Source of the DNA: Pseudomonas poae | GTDB taxonomy: Bacteria; Pseudomonadota; Gammaproteobacteria; Pseudomonadales; Pseudomonadaceae | Reading direction: 5' to 3' | DNA: 64,000 nucleotides | NCBI GenBank assembly: GCA_004000515.1 | Contig: CP034537.1 | Span: 1 to 64,000 of the forward strand | In this document: one piece after another, positions 1-8,865 of the stretch | How the letters are laid out: every line of letters begins with the position of its first letter | Position numbering within the stretch: position 1 is the first letter of the stretch | The notes under the pieces: model-generated | The model's input: the letters and a program-made list of their open reading frames with translations, nothing else | What the model was told of the DNA's origin: nothing | The model's database searches: none | Position numbers and translations under genes: made by a program

Positions 1-8
1 CTACCAGA

Positions 9-257
9 ATGACCACCACCACCATCAACTTCGCAGGCTTCACCGGCTTTTTTGGGCCGCGGGGCAGCTCCGCGCGAGCTTCAGTGCTTGATGGCGGTGG
101 CGTCTGGACAGACCTCGAAAGCGGCCCGCGACCTGGGCGTATCGCCAGACACCGTGGACAAGCGCCTCTTGTCGCTGACTACGAAACTTGGCGTCACTCG
201 CCGCGCAGCTCTTGTAGCGAAAGCGTTCTCGCTTGCTTGATCAAGGTGGCGGTGTAA
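9..257 (+). pseudogene. LuxR-type helix-turn-helix small protein, frame-broken
   Basis: A reading of about 82 residues carries a C-terminal LuxR/GerE-like helix-turn-helix (ASGQTSKAARDLGVSPDTVDKRL) with no receiver or ligand domain, so it is a DNA-binding-only regulator such as occurs in prophages. The start near 9 and the stop at 255-257 belong to one frame, while the HTH lies in another: a T-run near 50-55 seems one base too long and a G is missing near 236. It is the first gene of a row of small phage-like genes ending in the integrase at 3438. The target is unknown. The HTH call is fairly sure. Confidence 0.6.
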
Positions 258-410
258 TTCTAACCCCGAGCCGCAGCATCAAAGAAGACGGCGATGTTCG
301 AAGGCGTCTTTATCGCCTAACCCAAACCTGATTTTCGCGAAAGCCAACAACGCGGCCGGGATTCGTTCGGCCTCGAAAAGATTCACCAACCCACGAAAGA
401 GGAAACACCC

Positions 411-842
411 ATGTTCGGTATCGGTAAAGCTGTTTGGCGCCAAGCGCGCCGTCAAAACTGGAAAACCGCGACCTGATGCAAGCCATCGTCGGCGGCTGCC
501 TGCTGGTCGCTGCGGCTGACGGTGAGATCAGTAAAACGAGTCGGCGCAAATCGACATCCAGATCCGCGCCAACAAGAACCTTGAGCACTTCGGCCCGGAA
601 ATTACCAGCACGGTGAACCTCTATACCGAGCAGCTCCAGGCTTCCTTCCGCATCGGGCGCATGACGATCTTGCGCGAGATCCGCGACATCAAAACAACCC
701 GGCGGATGCCGAGGAGGTGTTCGTGAACATGCTGGCCGTGGCCGAAGGTGATGGCGATATCAGCACCCAGGAGATGAAGGTCCTGGGCGAGGTGGGTAAC
801 GAGCTGGGCCTGCGCCTCAAAGACTTCGGTATTGAGGCGTGA
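411..842 (+). pseudogene. TerB-like (tellurite resistance family) protein, frameshifted
   Basis: Joining three frames gives a protein of about 144 residues with the TerB-like signatures LMQAIVGGCLLVAAADGEIS near the N-terminus and EVFVNMLAVAEGDGDIS near the C-terminus. These are the two acidic metal-binding-like repeats of the TerB fold. The natural start is the ATG at 411, after a ggaaacacc leader, and the stop is at 840-842. TerB-like proteins are often small phage or plasmid cargo; involvement in tellurite resistance is not implied by the fold alone. Its stop overlaps the next ORF at 839. At least three single-base frame breaks are needed to read it. Confidence 0.65.
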
Positions 843-1047
843 AACAGCGCACTCGCCGGCTGCTGATTATTGCCGTGGCGATCTTCGCCCTGGTGGTGAT
901 CATCAGCAGCATCGCCAACCGCGGCGCCTGCTCCTACTACGGATACCAGCTTGATCGAGAAACCCGCTACGCCCCTTTGTGGGCTGCATGGTCAGGACCT
1001 CGAACGGCTGGGCTCTCCGTAGCGAGCTGCGCACAACACAGCAATGA
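839..1047 (+). pseudogene. Small single-pass membrane protein, frameshifted
   Basis: The ATG overlaps the TerB-like stop, suggesting translational coupling. The N-terminus is KQRTRRLL followed by a hydrophobic segment (IIAVAIFALVVIISSIA), giving an N-in single membrane helix, then a short soluble tail with one Cys. A one-base break near 975 moves the frame, and the repaired tail ends at the TGA at 1045-1047. The family is not recognised; such proteins are common in Pseudomonas prophage clusters. Confidence 0.45.
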
Positions 1048-1097
1048 GCTTCATGGGGTGGTGCTGCGCCACCCCATCACCAGCAAGGAGTTGGACC

Positions 1098-1387
1098 ATG
1101 TTGATCCTCACCCGCAAGCCAGGCGAAGTAATCCGCATCGGCAACAACATTACCGTCACCGTCCTCAGCGTTCAGGGCCAGCAAGTTCGCCTGGGCATCG
1201 ACGCCCCGAAAGGCGTCGGTGGACAGAAAGAGATCGCGATACGCAAAGCTGGTGAAGTGCAGGCGCCTTCCGCTGGCGAACCGCTGTATGCCAACCGCAC
1301 TGAGGTCGAATGGCGCGAACTGCTGGCGGCCGAACAAGCGGCAAAATCAAGCCTTCCACGGAGGCCGGCAACCATGCAAGCAACTGA
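1098..1387 (+). pseudogene. csrA: CsrA/RsmA-family carbon storage regulator
   Basis: The N-terminal 50 residues match Csr[16 protein letters not shown], then [22 protein letters not shown]. CsrA dimers bind GGA motifs in mRNA leaders and control translation. It carries a tail of about 40 residues beyond the usual 60-residue protein, as seen in accessory copies on phages and ICEs. The ATG follows an aaggag Shine-Dalgarno at 1085-1090. As sequenced the frame runs on into the next gene to 1703; a single missing base near 1340 would restore a stop at 1385-1387. The CsrA core is clear, the 3' end is inferred. Confidence 0.75.
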
Positions 1388-1985
1388 TCGAATCACCCTG
1401 GTGCTGCGCGCCAAAGAAGGCGACACACTCGAGCAAGTCATGCCGTTCGTTCAGCTCGGCGCACCAGTGTCCATCGGTCGCGGTCTGGCGGTGATAGCCG
1501 GCGCCAGCGACGAAGACCTGCAGATGGTGCTGGACCAGGAGCGTGACGAGCGCCAGTTAGCAGGAAGCACTCGGCGCGGCCACTCACCTTGCTGCGCACG
1601 CTCAGGAGATGTTCGACCTGCTGGCGCGCATCAACACCAAGTGCGGCGGTCTGGATGCCGCGCTGGGTCACGGCATCGAGCCAAGCGAACAGATGTGGAC
1701 TGAGTCGCGAGAAGCGATGGAAGCCATCTGGGATCTGCTCGACAAGGTGAAAGCCGCCGAGGCCTTCGGGGTGGCCACGTCTATGCACATTGATGACCGC
1801 GTGAAAATGGCAGCGAACGCAAAGCGCTACGAATGGCTGCGCGATCGCACCGCATTGAGGATGCCGACAACGACATCATGGTGGTGCGTGGAGACCAGTA
1901 TTTCGACGGCGATGAGCTTGATCGGGAGATTGATAACGCCCTACGCCTGGCCCGCCTGGAGGAGTTGCACCCATGCGCCGACTGA
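1374..1985 (+). pseudogene. Phage-type hypothetical protein(s), frameshifted
   Basis: The ATG at 1374 follows cggagg at about 1359. The frame encodes [20 protein letters not shown] and continues to ISDEDLQ-like sequence, then breaks near 1562. The frame entered there is open through [16 protein letters not shown], a good ATG at 1609, and ANAKRYEWLRD, a motif common in short Pseudomonas prophage proteins. After a further break near 1855 it ends VVRGDQYFDGDELDREID, with a stop at 1983-1985. It may be one gene or two (the second starting at 1609). No function can be assigned. Confidence 0.4.
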
Positions 1986-2389
1986 TCACCATAGCCCTGC
2001 TGCTGATCATCGGCCAGGCCGCCGCCGCCGGCGAGCAGGTCATCAGCGTGCAACATGACAGCGCGCGCGGCGTCACCTGCTGGATCGTGAACAACGCAGG
2101 GATCAGTTGCTTGCCGGACAGTTCGCTCCTACAGACACCCGCCAGCACCACCACCGACGAAAGCCAGCCTGCACGGGCTTCTCTGGCAACTTCCATGTGC
2201 CAAAGCGAGCAACTGACCGCCGCCCCACCCCACGGCAAAATGGGCTCCAGTTATGAGCCGCCGCAACGGTACAAAGGGCCAGCGCCTGATCGAGCTGTTC
2301 AACGCCCTGCAGCGCCGAGAAACCACGTTCGGCCAGATCTACGCGATGTCGGCATCGTGCGGCATCGATGCCCGCCGGGTGCTGGCTGA
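1973..2389 (+). pseudogene. Small secreted protein of prophage cluster
   Basis: It starts with a clear signal peptide (MRRLITIALLLIIGQAAAAG, cleavage after AAA) and continues with a short mature part containing two Cys (VTCWIVNNAGISCLPDSS), which could form a disulfide in the periplasm. It overlaps the preceding stop by 13 bases. The low-complexity C-terminal half after about residue 50 is probably out of frame, so the true end is likely near 2200-2250. Family unknown. Confidence 0.4.
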
Positions 2390-2420
2390 CCATTTTCAGC
2401 GAGGTCATGGTCGTGCGTAA
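2253..2420 (+). CDS. Small hypothetical protein (55 aa), prophage cluster
   Basis: An intact 55-residue frame starting MSRRNGTKGQRLIELFNALQ and ending with HFQRGHGRA. It is basic and predicted helical, possibly nucleic-acid binding. Its 3' end overlaps the start of the HNH endonuclease gene at 2407, as expected for tightly packed phage genes. No family is recognised. Confidence 0.4.
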   Translation: MSRRNGTKGQRLIELFNALQRRETTFGQIYAMSASCGIDARRVLADHFQRGHGRA

Positions 2421-2920
2421 GGATGGGATCGGCCGTAGATGGACAGAGCAAGAAGTTGCCCTGTTAACCGAGCTCTATCCTCTGACGCCCATGCCTGAGA
2501 TGGAAGCGAAGGTGGGCAAGACTGCCGGCCAGATCAAGAACAAGGCCACAAACCTCGGACTAAAGCGAGACCAATCGATCCTGGGGCAACTCGCTTCAAG
2601 CCCGGCCAAGAATCCCATAACCGGATCGAGGTCGGTGAGCGCAGGGACGACGGACGAAACATAAGGATCAAGCTCCCGTGCGGGACATGGGTTCTTGAGC
2701 ACCGCTGGGTTTGGGAGCAGGCCCACGGCCCGATTCCCGACAAGTGTGTTGTCGCTGCACGGGATGGAAACAGACGTAACACCGACTTGGCCAACCTGAT
2801 GCTCGTGACGAAGGACAGGCATTGGAGGCGCAACCAAATACGCAAATACCCGCTGAATTGCAGGACGTGATCCTGGCCCAGCAAGACCTCAAGAGAGCAA
2901 TACGGGAGAAGAAATCATGA
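2407..2920 (+). pseudogene. HNH endonuclease with N-terminal HTH, frameshifted
   Basis: Residues 1-60 (RWTEQEVALLTELYPLTPMP ... TAGQIKNKATNLGL) form a SANT/HTH-like DNA-binding region. After frame breaks near 2590 and 2660 the same gene reads LEHRWVWEQAHGPIPDKCVV, then ARDGNRRNTDLANLMLVT, the HNH_3 pattern (H-x-W-E-x-HGPIP ... N-x-x-DL-x-NL). In canonical members the residue before DGN is H or KD; here it is AR, which may weaken metal binding. It ends at 2918-2920, overlapping the next ATG at 2917. The role is DNA nicking or cleavage, probably phage or homing related. Confidence 0.65.
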
Positions 2921-3164
2921 AGAACAAACTGAGCGACCTGCGGGACCACCTTTTGCGCAGCTTGAGGCTGTGCGCGAAGCGTCCGATGAGGACTTGGCCA
3001 AGGAGGTATCGCGCGCGCAATCCGTATCCGACATCAGCCGCGTATTGATCGAAAGCGCCAAGGTTGAGATCGACTATTTCCGCCACATAGGCGGCGAGAA
3101 CAGCGCAAGCAGTTTCATTGAGTCGAAGCCGGCGCTGCCTCCAGGAAAGGTTACGCGCCAATGA
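2917..3164 (+). pseudogene. Prophage hypothetical protein, one frameshift
   Basis: The frame from the ATG at 2917 (MKNKLSDLRDHL) joins, after one missing T near 2953, to EASDEDLAKEVSRAQSVSDISRVLIESAKVEIDYFRHIG. The result is an 82-residue acidic helical protein. Similar proteins are frequent next to HNH endonucleases in Pseudomonas prophages, but the function is unknown. It shares an ATGA overlap with the HNH gene. Confidence 0.45.
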
Positions 3165-3231
3165 TCACGAAGAAAGCCGCGACGCCATCCGCCGATAACA
3201 GAAACGTGTCGCGACACGAGCGGAGGTAGGT

Positions 3232-3426
3232 ATGTTTCTGACAGCAGAGGAAGTTGCCGACCTGACGGGCTATAAGAAGCCAGGAGCACAGATAAAGTGG
3301 CTGACCGCCGAACGCTACGGGTTCGCGGTAGGTGGTGATGGTCACCCGAAGGTGCTGCGCCAAGTTGTCATTGGGCGGCTGGGTGGTATTCAATCAAGGA
3401 AGGGGCCGGAGCTTCGGCTGGGTTGA
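3232..3426 (+). CDS. DUF4224 domain protein (integrase-associated)
   Basis: An intact 64-residue protein, MFLTAEEVADLTGYKKPGAQ ... KVLRQVVIGRLGG. This is the DUF4224 fold, a MerR/AlpA-like short winged HTH found immediately before phage integrases; an excisionase or recombination directionality role is plausible. It has an ggaggtaggt Shine-Dalgarno at 3221-3230. It lies 11 bases upstream of the integrase, consistent with a xis-int pair. One of the few genes in the first 4 kb with no frame break. Confidence 0.7.
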   Translation: MFLTAEEVADLTGYKKPGAQIKWLTAERYGFAVGGDGHPKVLRQVVIGRLGGIQSRKGPELRLG

Positions 3427-3437
3427 GGTGAAGATCG

Positions 3438-4421
3438 ATGCGTCCGCGCAAGAAGGACCGGCACCTGCCGGCGTGCATGTACCAAAAGCATGGCGCTTAT
3501 TACCTGGTCCGCAAGGGCAAGTGGAAGCGCCTGGGCACCGACTTTCAGGCATCCCTGGCAGAGTACGCCAAGTTGCTGGACAAAGGCACCCAGGGCGGAA
3601 TGCCCAAGCTGATCGACGATGCGCTCGAGCATATGCGTACCAGAACGAAGCCACCACTTAAGCCGAATACGCTCAAACAGTACGAGGCTGCGTGCGAACG
3701 CCTGAAGGAAAACTTCGCCGATTTCGAGCCCGCGAGGTACTTCAGCGACACGTCGTCGCCCTCAAGCTGCACATGGCGGACACCCGAATATGTCGAACCG
3801 GGTGATCTCGGTGCTGCGGGCAGTGTTCACCTACGCCCTGGAGCAGCAGATCGTCGATTCGAATCCTGCATTGGCGTGCGCCGGCACCTGGAACACAAGC
3901 GCGACCGATACATCACCCACGGTGAATTCCAGGCCATCTGCGCCAACTCCAGCGCAAACATGCGGGTGATTTACGAGATGTGCTATCTGACCGGGCAGCG
4001 GATTGGTGACGTCCTGGCTATCCGCCTGGCGGACATCAGCACCGAAGGGATCGCCTTCAAGCAGGAAAAGACCAACGCAAGGCTATTGGTACAGATGACA
4101 CCCGACCTCGAGGAGCTGATTGCCCGGGTCAAGGCGCTACCACGGAAGATCCGGGGCCTTACACTATTCTGCTCCCGCGCGGCGGCAAACCAGTGCATTA
4201 CAGCTCGGTAAAGGATGCCTTCGCCATAAGTTGCCGGAAGGCCGGCGTGGAGGACGCCAGCCTTCACGACCTGCGCGCCAAATCCTTTCCGATACCGACG
4301 ACCAGGGCAACGATGCGCAAAAACTGGGTGGGCACACCGACGCCAAGATGACGCAGCGTTATCTGCGCCTGCGCAAAATCAACGTAGGTCTCCGCCCACA
4401 ATGCCTAAAAAATCCCTGTAG
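3438..4421 (+). pseudogene. int: Phage tyrosine recombinase (integrase), frameshifted
   Basis: An N-terminal arm-binding part (MRPRKKDRHLPACMYQKHGA, YYLVRKGKWKRLG) is followed by a SAM-like core-binding region (KPNTLKQYEAACERLKENFADF). The catalytic part has box I LTGQRIGDVLAIRLADI with the catalytic Arg, then LHDLRAK (HxLR), the GHTDAKMTQRYLRLRK segment with the catalytic Tyr, and a basic tail RRSPPTMPKKSL ending at 4419-4421. At least four frame breaks (near 3740, 3830, 4185 and 4290) disrupt it. It would integrate and excise the preceding prophage-like gene row. No att site was identified. Confidence 0.75.
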
Positions 4422-4780
4422 TATTGGACAGCTAACCATTGTCAAAAGACAGTAAGAGCTGAAAGCCCCGTATGACAGATCTCTCCAGCCACACCCCGAT
4501 TGTGCAGCAGTAAAGACCTCCAATTGCCGCAGAACCTGCAGTATCAGGGCTTGCAGCTACATTTAGCCCCGCCTTCAGCGAAAACCATTTGGCATTGAAA
4601 GGCATCTTTTAGCCTGTGGTTTGCCCCAAAATGCCCCGCCTTTGTACGTCTCAGGCTTGGCATGTGCTTAACGTGAGCGAAAGTGGGTGATCCTTTTCCG
4701 ACGCTTTTTTGGTTTGAAAACGCGCCACAGCCCTATTCCTTAGGTATTAAATCGGTATCTGTTTAAACACAGAGACCCAC
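4422..4780. other. Gene-free stretch between integrase and AlpA gene
   Basis: No coding frame with family character was seen on either strand. An attachment site for the integrase would be expected here or at the other prophage end, but no tRNA-like sequence or clear direct repeat was found by eye. The T-rich stretch at 4692-4715 and the gtttaaac site at 4760 precede the AlpA-like gene and may include its promoter. Confidence 0.3.
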
Positions 4781-5028
4781 ATGCCGACACATACACCCAA
4801 AAAATACCTAATCAGCCACACCTCGCTGCAGCACTGCTTTGACAAGAGCCGTTCCGGCCTCGAAAAGCTCCGCGAAATCGATCCCAGCTTCCTCGCCCCA
4901 TCAAATTTGGTCTGAGCAAACAGGCTGGGGTCTACTTCGTCGTCGCGGAGGTCGAGGCCTGGCTGGAGCGCAAGATCAGTGAGCGTGATGATGTCGCACT
5001 GGATCTCGCCGGGCGAGAAGAGCAATGA
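4781..5028 (+). pseudogene. AlpA-family phage/ICE transcriptional regulator, one frameshift
   Basis: Joining two frames gives about 82 residues: KKYLISHTSLQHCFDKSRSG ... LREIDPSFPRPIKFG, then the AlpA-like VYFVVAEVEAWLERKISER with a wing and recognition helix. One C is missing from a CCC run near 4891. AlpA proteins activate excision or regulate integrase on integrated elements. It overlaps the start of the DUF3987 gene (ATGA near 5024-5028), forming a regulator plus replication-helper pair typical of small integrated islands. Confidence 0.6.
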
Positions 5029-6526
5029 CTACACGAGCAGATACCATCTTTCTTGGCAGAGATGCCCGCGCCGGCACTTGCCGCATACATGAACCCTAAC
5101 ATTGCGCCAAAGCCACTCCTAGCGGGTTGTCCAGGGTCATACCCTGGCGTGATGAACTATTGCCTACTGCTATTCAGGAGTACGTGCGGGATGTTGCTGA
5201 ACGTACCCAGTGCCCACCTGATTTTGTTGGGGTCGCGCTTATCGTGGCAGTCAGCACCGTAGTCGGGCGCAAATTCACCATCTACCCGAAACAAAACGAT
5301 GACTGGATGGTCGTTCCAAACCAGTGGGCGTCATCATCGGACGACCGTCTGCAATGAAAACGCCTGCACTCAAACAAGCCCTGCTTCCATTGCGCGCATT
5401 GGATGCCAAAGAGCGAGAACGCTACAGCCAAGCTCAAGCCGAGCACAAGGCCGCTAGCGAGTTTTACGACATGAAGCGCAATGCAGCCAGGTTAAAAGCA
5501 GAAAGCTTTACAGTGGTGGTGACGAGAATGCAGCTCAGGAAGAACTGAAACGTCACTCAAGCGAGAACCCGCCCCAATCCAGCGGCGCTACATCGTCAAC
5601 GACGCAACGATCGAAAACTCGGCGAGCTGCTCAACGAGAATCCAAACGGCCTAGTAGTTGAGCGTGACGAGCTGGGGGCTGGCTGGCAACGATGCAGAGC
5701 GAAGATGGCTCGGTTGCGCGAGCATTTTATTTGGAATGTTTCGACGGCAACGGCTCATTCACCTATGACCGTGTTGGCCGAGGAACCATTTATATCAAGT
5801 CATGTTGTTTATCGTTGATCGGTGGAATTCAACCCTCACGAATTGCGTCCCTCGTAAACGCTGCCGTCAGCGGCGAACTGGATGACGGCCTGATTCAGCG
5901 CCTGCAGCTGGCGGTATATCCCGACGATGTTCGAGAGTGGCGCTATATCGACCGTTGGCCGAACAAAATCGCCGCTGAGCGCGTCTCGGAGGTTATCGAA
6001 CAGCTCGACCAGATACCTGATGAGCCTCACTCTGCCCTCAGATTTACTCCAGAAGCGCAGGAGAAGTTTATCGCCTGGTATACCTCCACATGCAAGCAAG
6101 CCGGAGCGATCATCTTCACCCCATTGCAATCCCATTACCTGAAAATGCCGAAAACCATTGCAGGCTTGGCCCTCCTATTTGAGCTGATTGAAGGCGGACG
6201 GGAAGCCGTGGGCGCTAAGTCCACTGAACGCGCCATCAGCTGGGCGAAATACCTGATGAGCCACGCCCAGCGGCTGTACGGAGCGGCAATCAACGCACCA
6301 CTAATCGCTGCGCGACTGATTCTGGAGCGCCAGCAAGAAATTGCCCGAGGCATTTACTGCCCGAGAGGTGCGTCAGAAGGATTGGACGGGATTGGGCTCG
6401 CAAGACGCCGTGAATAATGCGCTCGCAATTCTGGTTGAACACGACTTCATCGTTGGCTACAAGGTTGCCGGTGAGAAAGGTGGCCGCCCATCGACACGCT
6501 ATGTCTGGCGAAAAACGTTGCCTTGA
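5024..6526 (+). pseudogene. DUF3987 domain protein (island primase/helicase-like), frameshifted
   Basis: The reconstructed protein (about 500 residues) contains VRDVAERTQCPPDFVGVALIV, VVGRKFTIYPKQNDDWMVVP, GVIIGRPSAMKTPALKQALL (a P-loop-like segment) and the C-terminal RFTPEAQEKFIAWYTSTC region. This is the DUF3987 layout found in prophage and ICE cargo, thought to be a replicative ATPase. The end is in another frame (EAFTAREVRQKDWTGLGSQD ... RPSTRYVWRKTLP, stop 6524-6526). Frame breaks lie near 5330, 5520-5690 and 6370. The exact start is uncertain; the ATG at 5024 overlaps alpA. Confidence 0.6.
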
Positions 6527-6720
6527 CCCGACGGGTGCACTCAAAGACCATCAAAGCCACCTACAAAACCTACGAAACTAAGTTCTGTAGGTTTGTAGGC
6601 ACCATTGCCTAGTTGGGAGAAGTAATTCAGCGCTCAAATTGACGTACCTGAACGCTGGAAACAACCGCCAGTACCTGCTAGCCGACCGCTTTGAATCTGC
6701 CGAATCAGGCCGGAGTCGGC

Positions 6721-6769
6721 CAAAAGCAGCCGCTCAAAGTTATCTAGGAAAGCCGGGGCGATTCAAACT
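6721..6769 (+). repeat. 49-bp repeat, copy 1 (left of oprB-gcd)
   Basis: This 49-base stretch matches 11626-11674 in direct orientation at 39 of 49 positions by eye, sharing a CGCTCAAA core and GGGGCGATTCA. The two copies bracket the oprB-gcd segment. The second copy continues into a perfect hairpin (11660-11688), whereas this one has only the left arm. Confidence 0.5.
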
Positions 6770-6777
6770 CCATTTGT

Positions 6778-8040
6778 TTAAAACGTCGCTTTGATCTGTA
6801 AGCCCACGGCCAAAGCGTTGCCTCTTTTTGCCGGAGAACGCTCCAGGCTCAATGTAGTACTGCAGGTCAGGACGCAGCAGCAGCCAAGGGGTGACCTGCG
6901 CGCCATAGTTAAGCTCAATCATCTGCTCGCCATTGTCGAGGTTGGCAATCATCTCGTATTCGCCGAAGCTGGTCGCCGCCGCTTCTTGTACATCACGCGT
7001 ACGGGAGTTGAGCACGGCCCGGCCATAACCCAAAGCAATGCTGTCATGCGGGCGGCTGGCAAAGGCTTTTGCTTAACCAGACCGACCAGCGACGCATTGG
7101 TGAGGTGGCTGCGTTGCTGGTGGCTGCCTGGCCGAAGAGGCGTAGCACCCTCGGGGTCTTGCTCATCCCTCCAGATTGCCTGGTCCATCAACACGTAAGC
7201 CCCGGTGCGATTGCTGCTTTTTAATTTTTTGCGAGTTAGAGCTGTCGTAGTACCAGCCGACTTTGTATTGGCCATTGAGAAAGGCGTTATTATTGAAGAT
7301 GGCTTCCAGAGGCAGAATGGCCCCGGTGGAGTCGTGGCTGGGCATGGAAAACGCTTCAGAGGGAAGGCTGTTGTGCTCTGGGTTGACCTGGAATACCGCG
7401 GTTTGCAGCGTCAGTGAGTCGTTGACGTCGTAACGCAACTCTCCACCCCAGTGGGCCGTCGGGTAGTTGCCCCACCCGCTGCCGCTGGACATGGTCAATG
7501 GGTGTGCACAAAAGCCGGCGCTCACAAAGTTGGTCAGGATCGGCATGCCACCAAAATCGGTGCCCATCACCATGTAACCGATTTTGGCAGACACGTCCGG
7601 AGAAAACAGATTGCGCTGGTAACTGAACTCGGTCAGTCGCGTGTATTCGCCACCGTAGTTTTCTTGCGCAGAAAGGCGGTTGCCGAGCAAGTCTTCCGTG
7701 GCGCTGTGGCCGCGACGGTCGTTAACCAGAATTTGCACAAATCCAGCGTCCGGGGTGTCCAGCAGTTTACTCAGATCAAACTTGGCGCCCACGCGTATTT
7801 GTTGCGCATAGCGCGTACCTCGCTTGATCCCGCCATGCAAGTTGGAAATCGTTTCAGAGCTGTAGTCACCGGTCAGTGTGATGCCCTTGTCCACCAGTTT
7901 TGGCGCTCCCCAATCGCCGGTTAGTGTCGAACGACTCATCAGGTCGGAAGTGTCAGCCAGTGCTGAAGTCGGGCTCAAGATATACAGCGACAAACCGCTG
8001 CACAGGCTGGTGGTCAGCAGCGCGCGGAAGAAAAAAACAT
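6778..8040 (-). pseudogene. oprB: OprB-family carbohydrate-selective porin, frameshifted
   Basis: On the minus strand the protein begins with a signal peptide (LTTSLCSGLSLYILSPTSAL-ADT) followed by SRSTLTGDWGAPKLVDKGITLTGDY, typical of the OprB N-terminal helix and first strand. It ends with LRPDLQYYIEPGAFSGKKRG and a terminal aromatic F before the stop at 6778-6780, as needed for outer-membrane insertion. OprB admits glucose and other sugars to the periplasm. It lies head-to-head with gcd, which oxidises that periplasmic glucose. Frame breaks: a T-run right after the ATG (7 instead of 8), near 7060, near 7230 and at 6800. Confidence 0.8.
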
Positions 8041-8865
8041 TGGGGTGTGCTCCGTTGCAAAAATTTTGGTGTATCGCTCAACGACACGCTGGCACGGCAG
8101 GAAACTGGCCCGCTTTAGCTTTTCTGGCCTGATACCGTCTTGAGAACTGCGGTGTCATAACCTGAACCCGCGCCGAGTTGATCCCTCCTTGGCTGTGCAG
8201 AGGGTGTCCATGAGCGGGTATATGACGGGGTGCGGGTGCTCGAAACCGTTCGGATGTTCGCTTCACATGACTAACAGGCCCTGAAAGTGGCAGGGCTGGT
8301 GAATGTCATCCCGTGTGAGCCGTAAGGCTAAGTTTATGTCGATATTATTTTCAGATAAATCCAGGGAACTAAGAAACATTATTGGGGAGACAGTAATAAT
8401 CGCGGTGGCGATATCCGGCCTTTCGCTTGCAGAAACGGCGATCGTTAGTGTTCAGCGCTTATTGCTTTTGAGGTCACTCGCACGTCAAAAAAGAAAACAT
8501 TTGGGGCTTCAACCCCCTCCTTACCATGGATTATTACTGTTTCACCAACAATGTTTCTCAAACCTTTGGATTTATCCCAAGAAGCACCTGTATAAACTAG
8601 CTCAGAGTCTTCAGCTCACTCTCGGAACGTCGAGCCAGCAGTGCCCGGACAAACACCTTCCGCGTTTCGTAGAGCCTTCGGCATATTCATTGCGACTGCA
8701 GCAACCTGCTACACTGATTGCCGGTGCTCGCTTGCTGTCGGCAGGGCGGTAGTTCTGATTCCAACACCTGCCATGCCCAGTCCTGTTCGGGTTGAACTGA
8801 ACATTTGACCCAGCTGTTCGCACAGCGTGCGGGCAGTTTTGTATTCACCATAGAGCATTCACTAA
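8041..8865. other. oprB-gcd divergent intergenic region
   Basis: This 825-base region carries the presumed divergent promoters of oprB and gcd. An open frame exists from 8336 (MSILFSDKSRELRNIIGET), but it has a composition break and no recognisable family, so it is not called. The piece 8276-8297 (ggccctgaaagtggcagggctg) is a weak imperfect repeat. No operator could be assigned with confidence. Confidence 0.3.

Noticed and set aside
1-4421. Complete active prophage
   Set aside because: Only small regulatory genes and a broken integrase are present; no structural, lysis or packaging genes.
8303-8752. 149-codon open frame between oprB and gcd
   Set aside because: No family, no good ribosome-binding site, and composition that changes midway.
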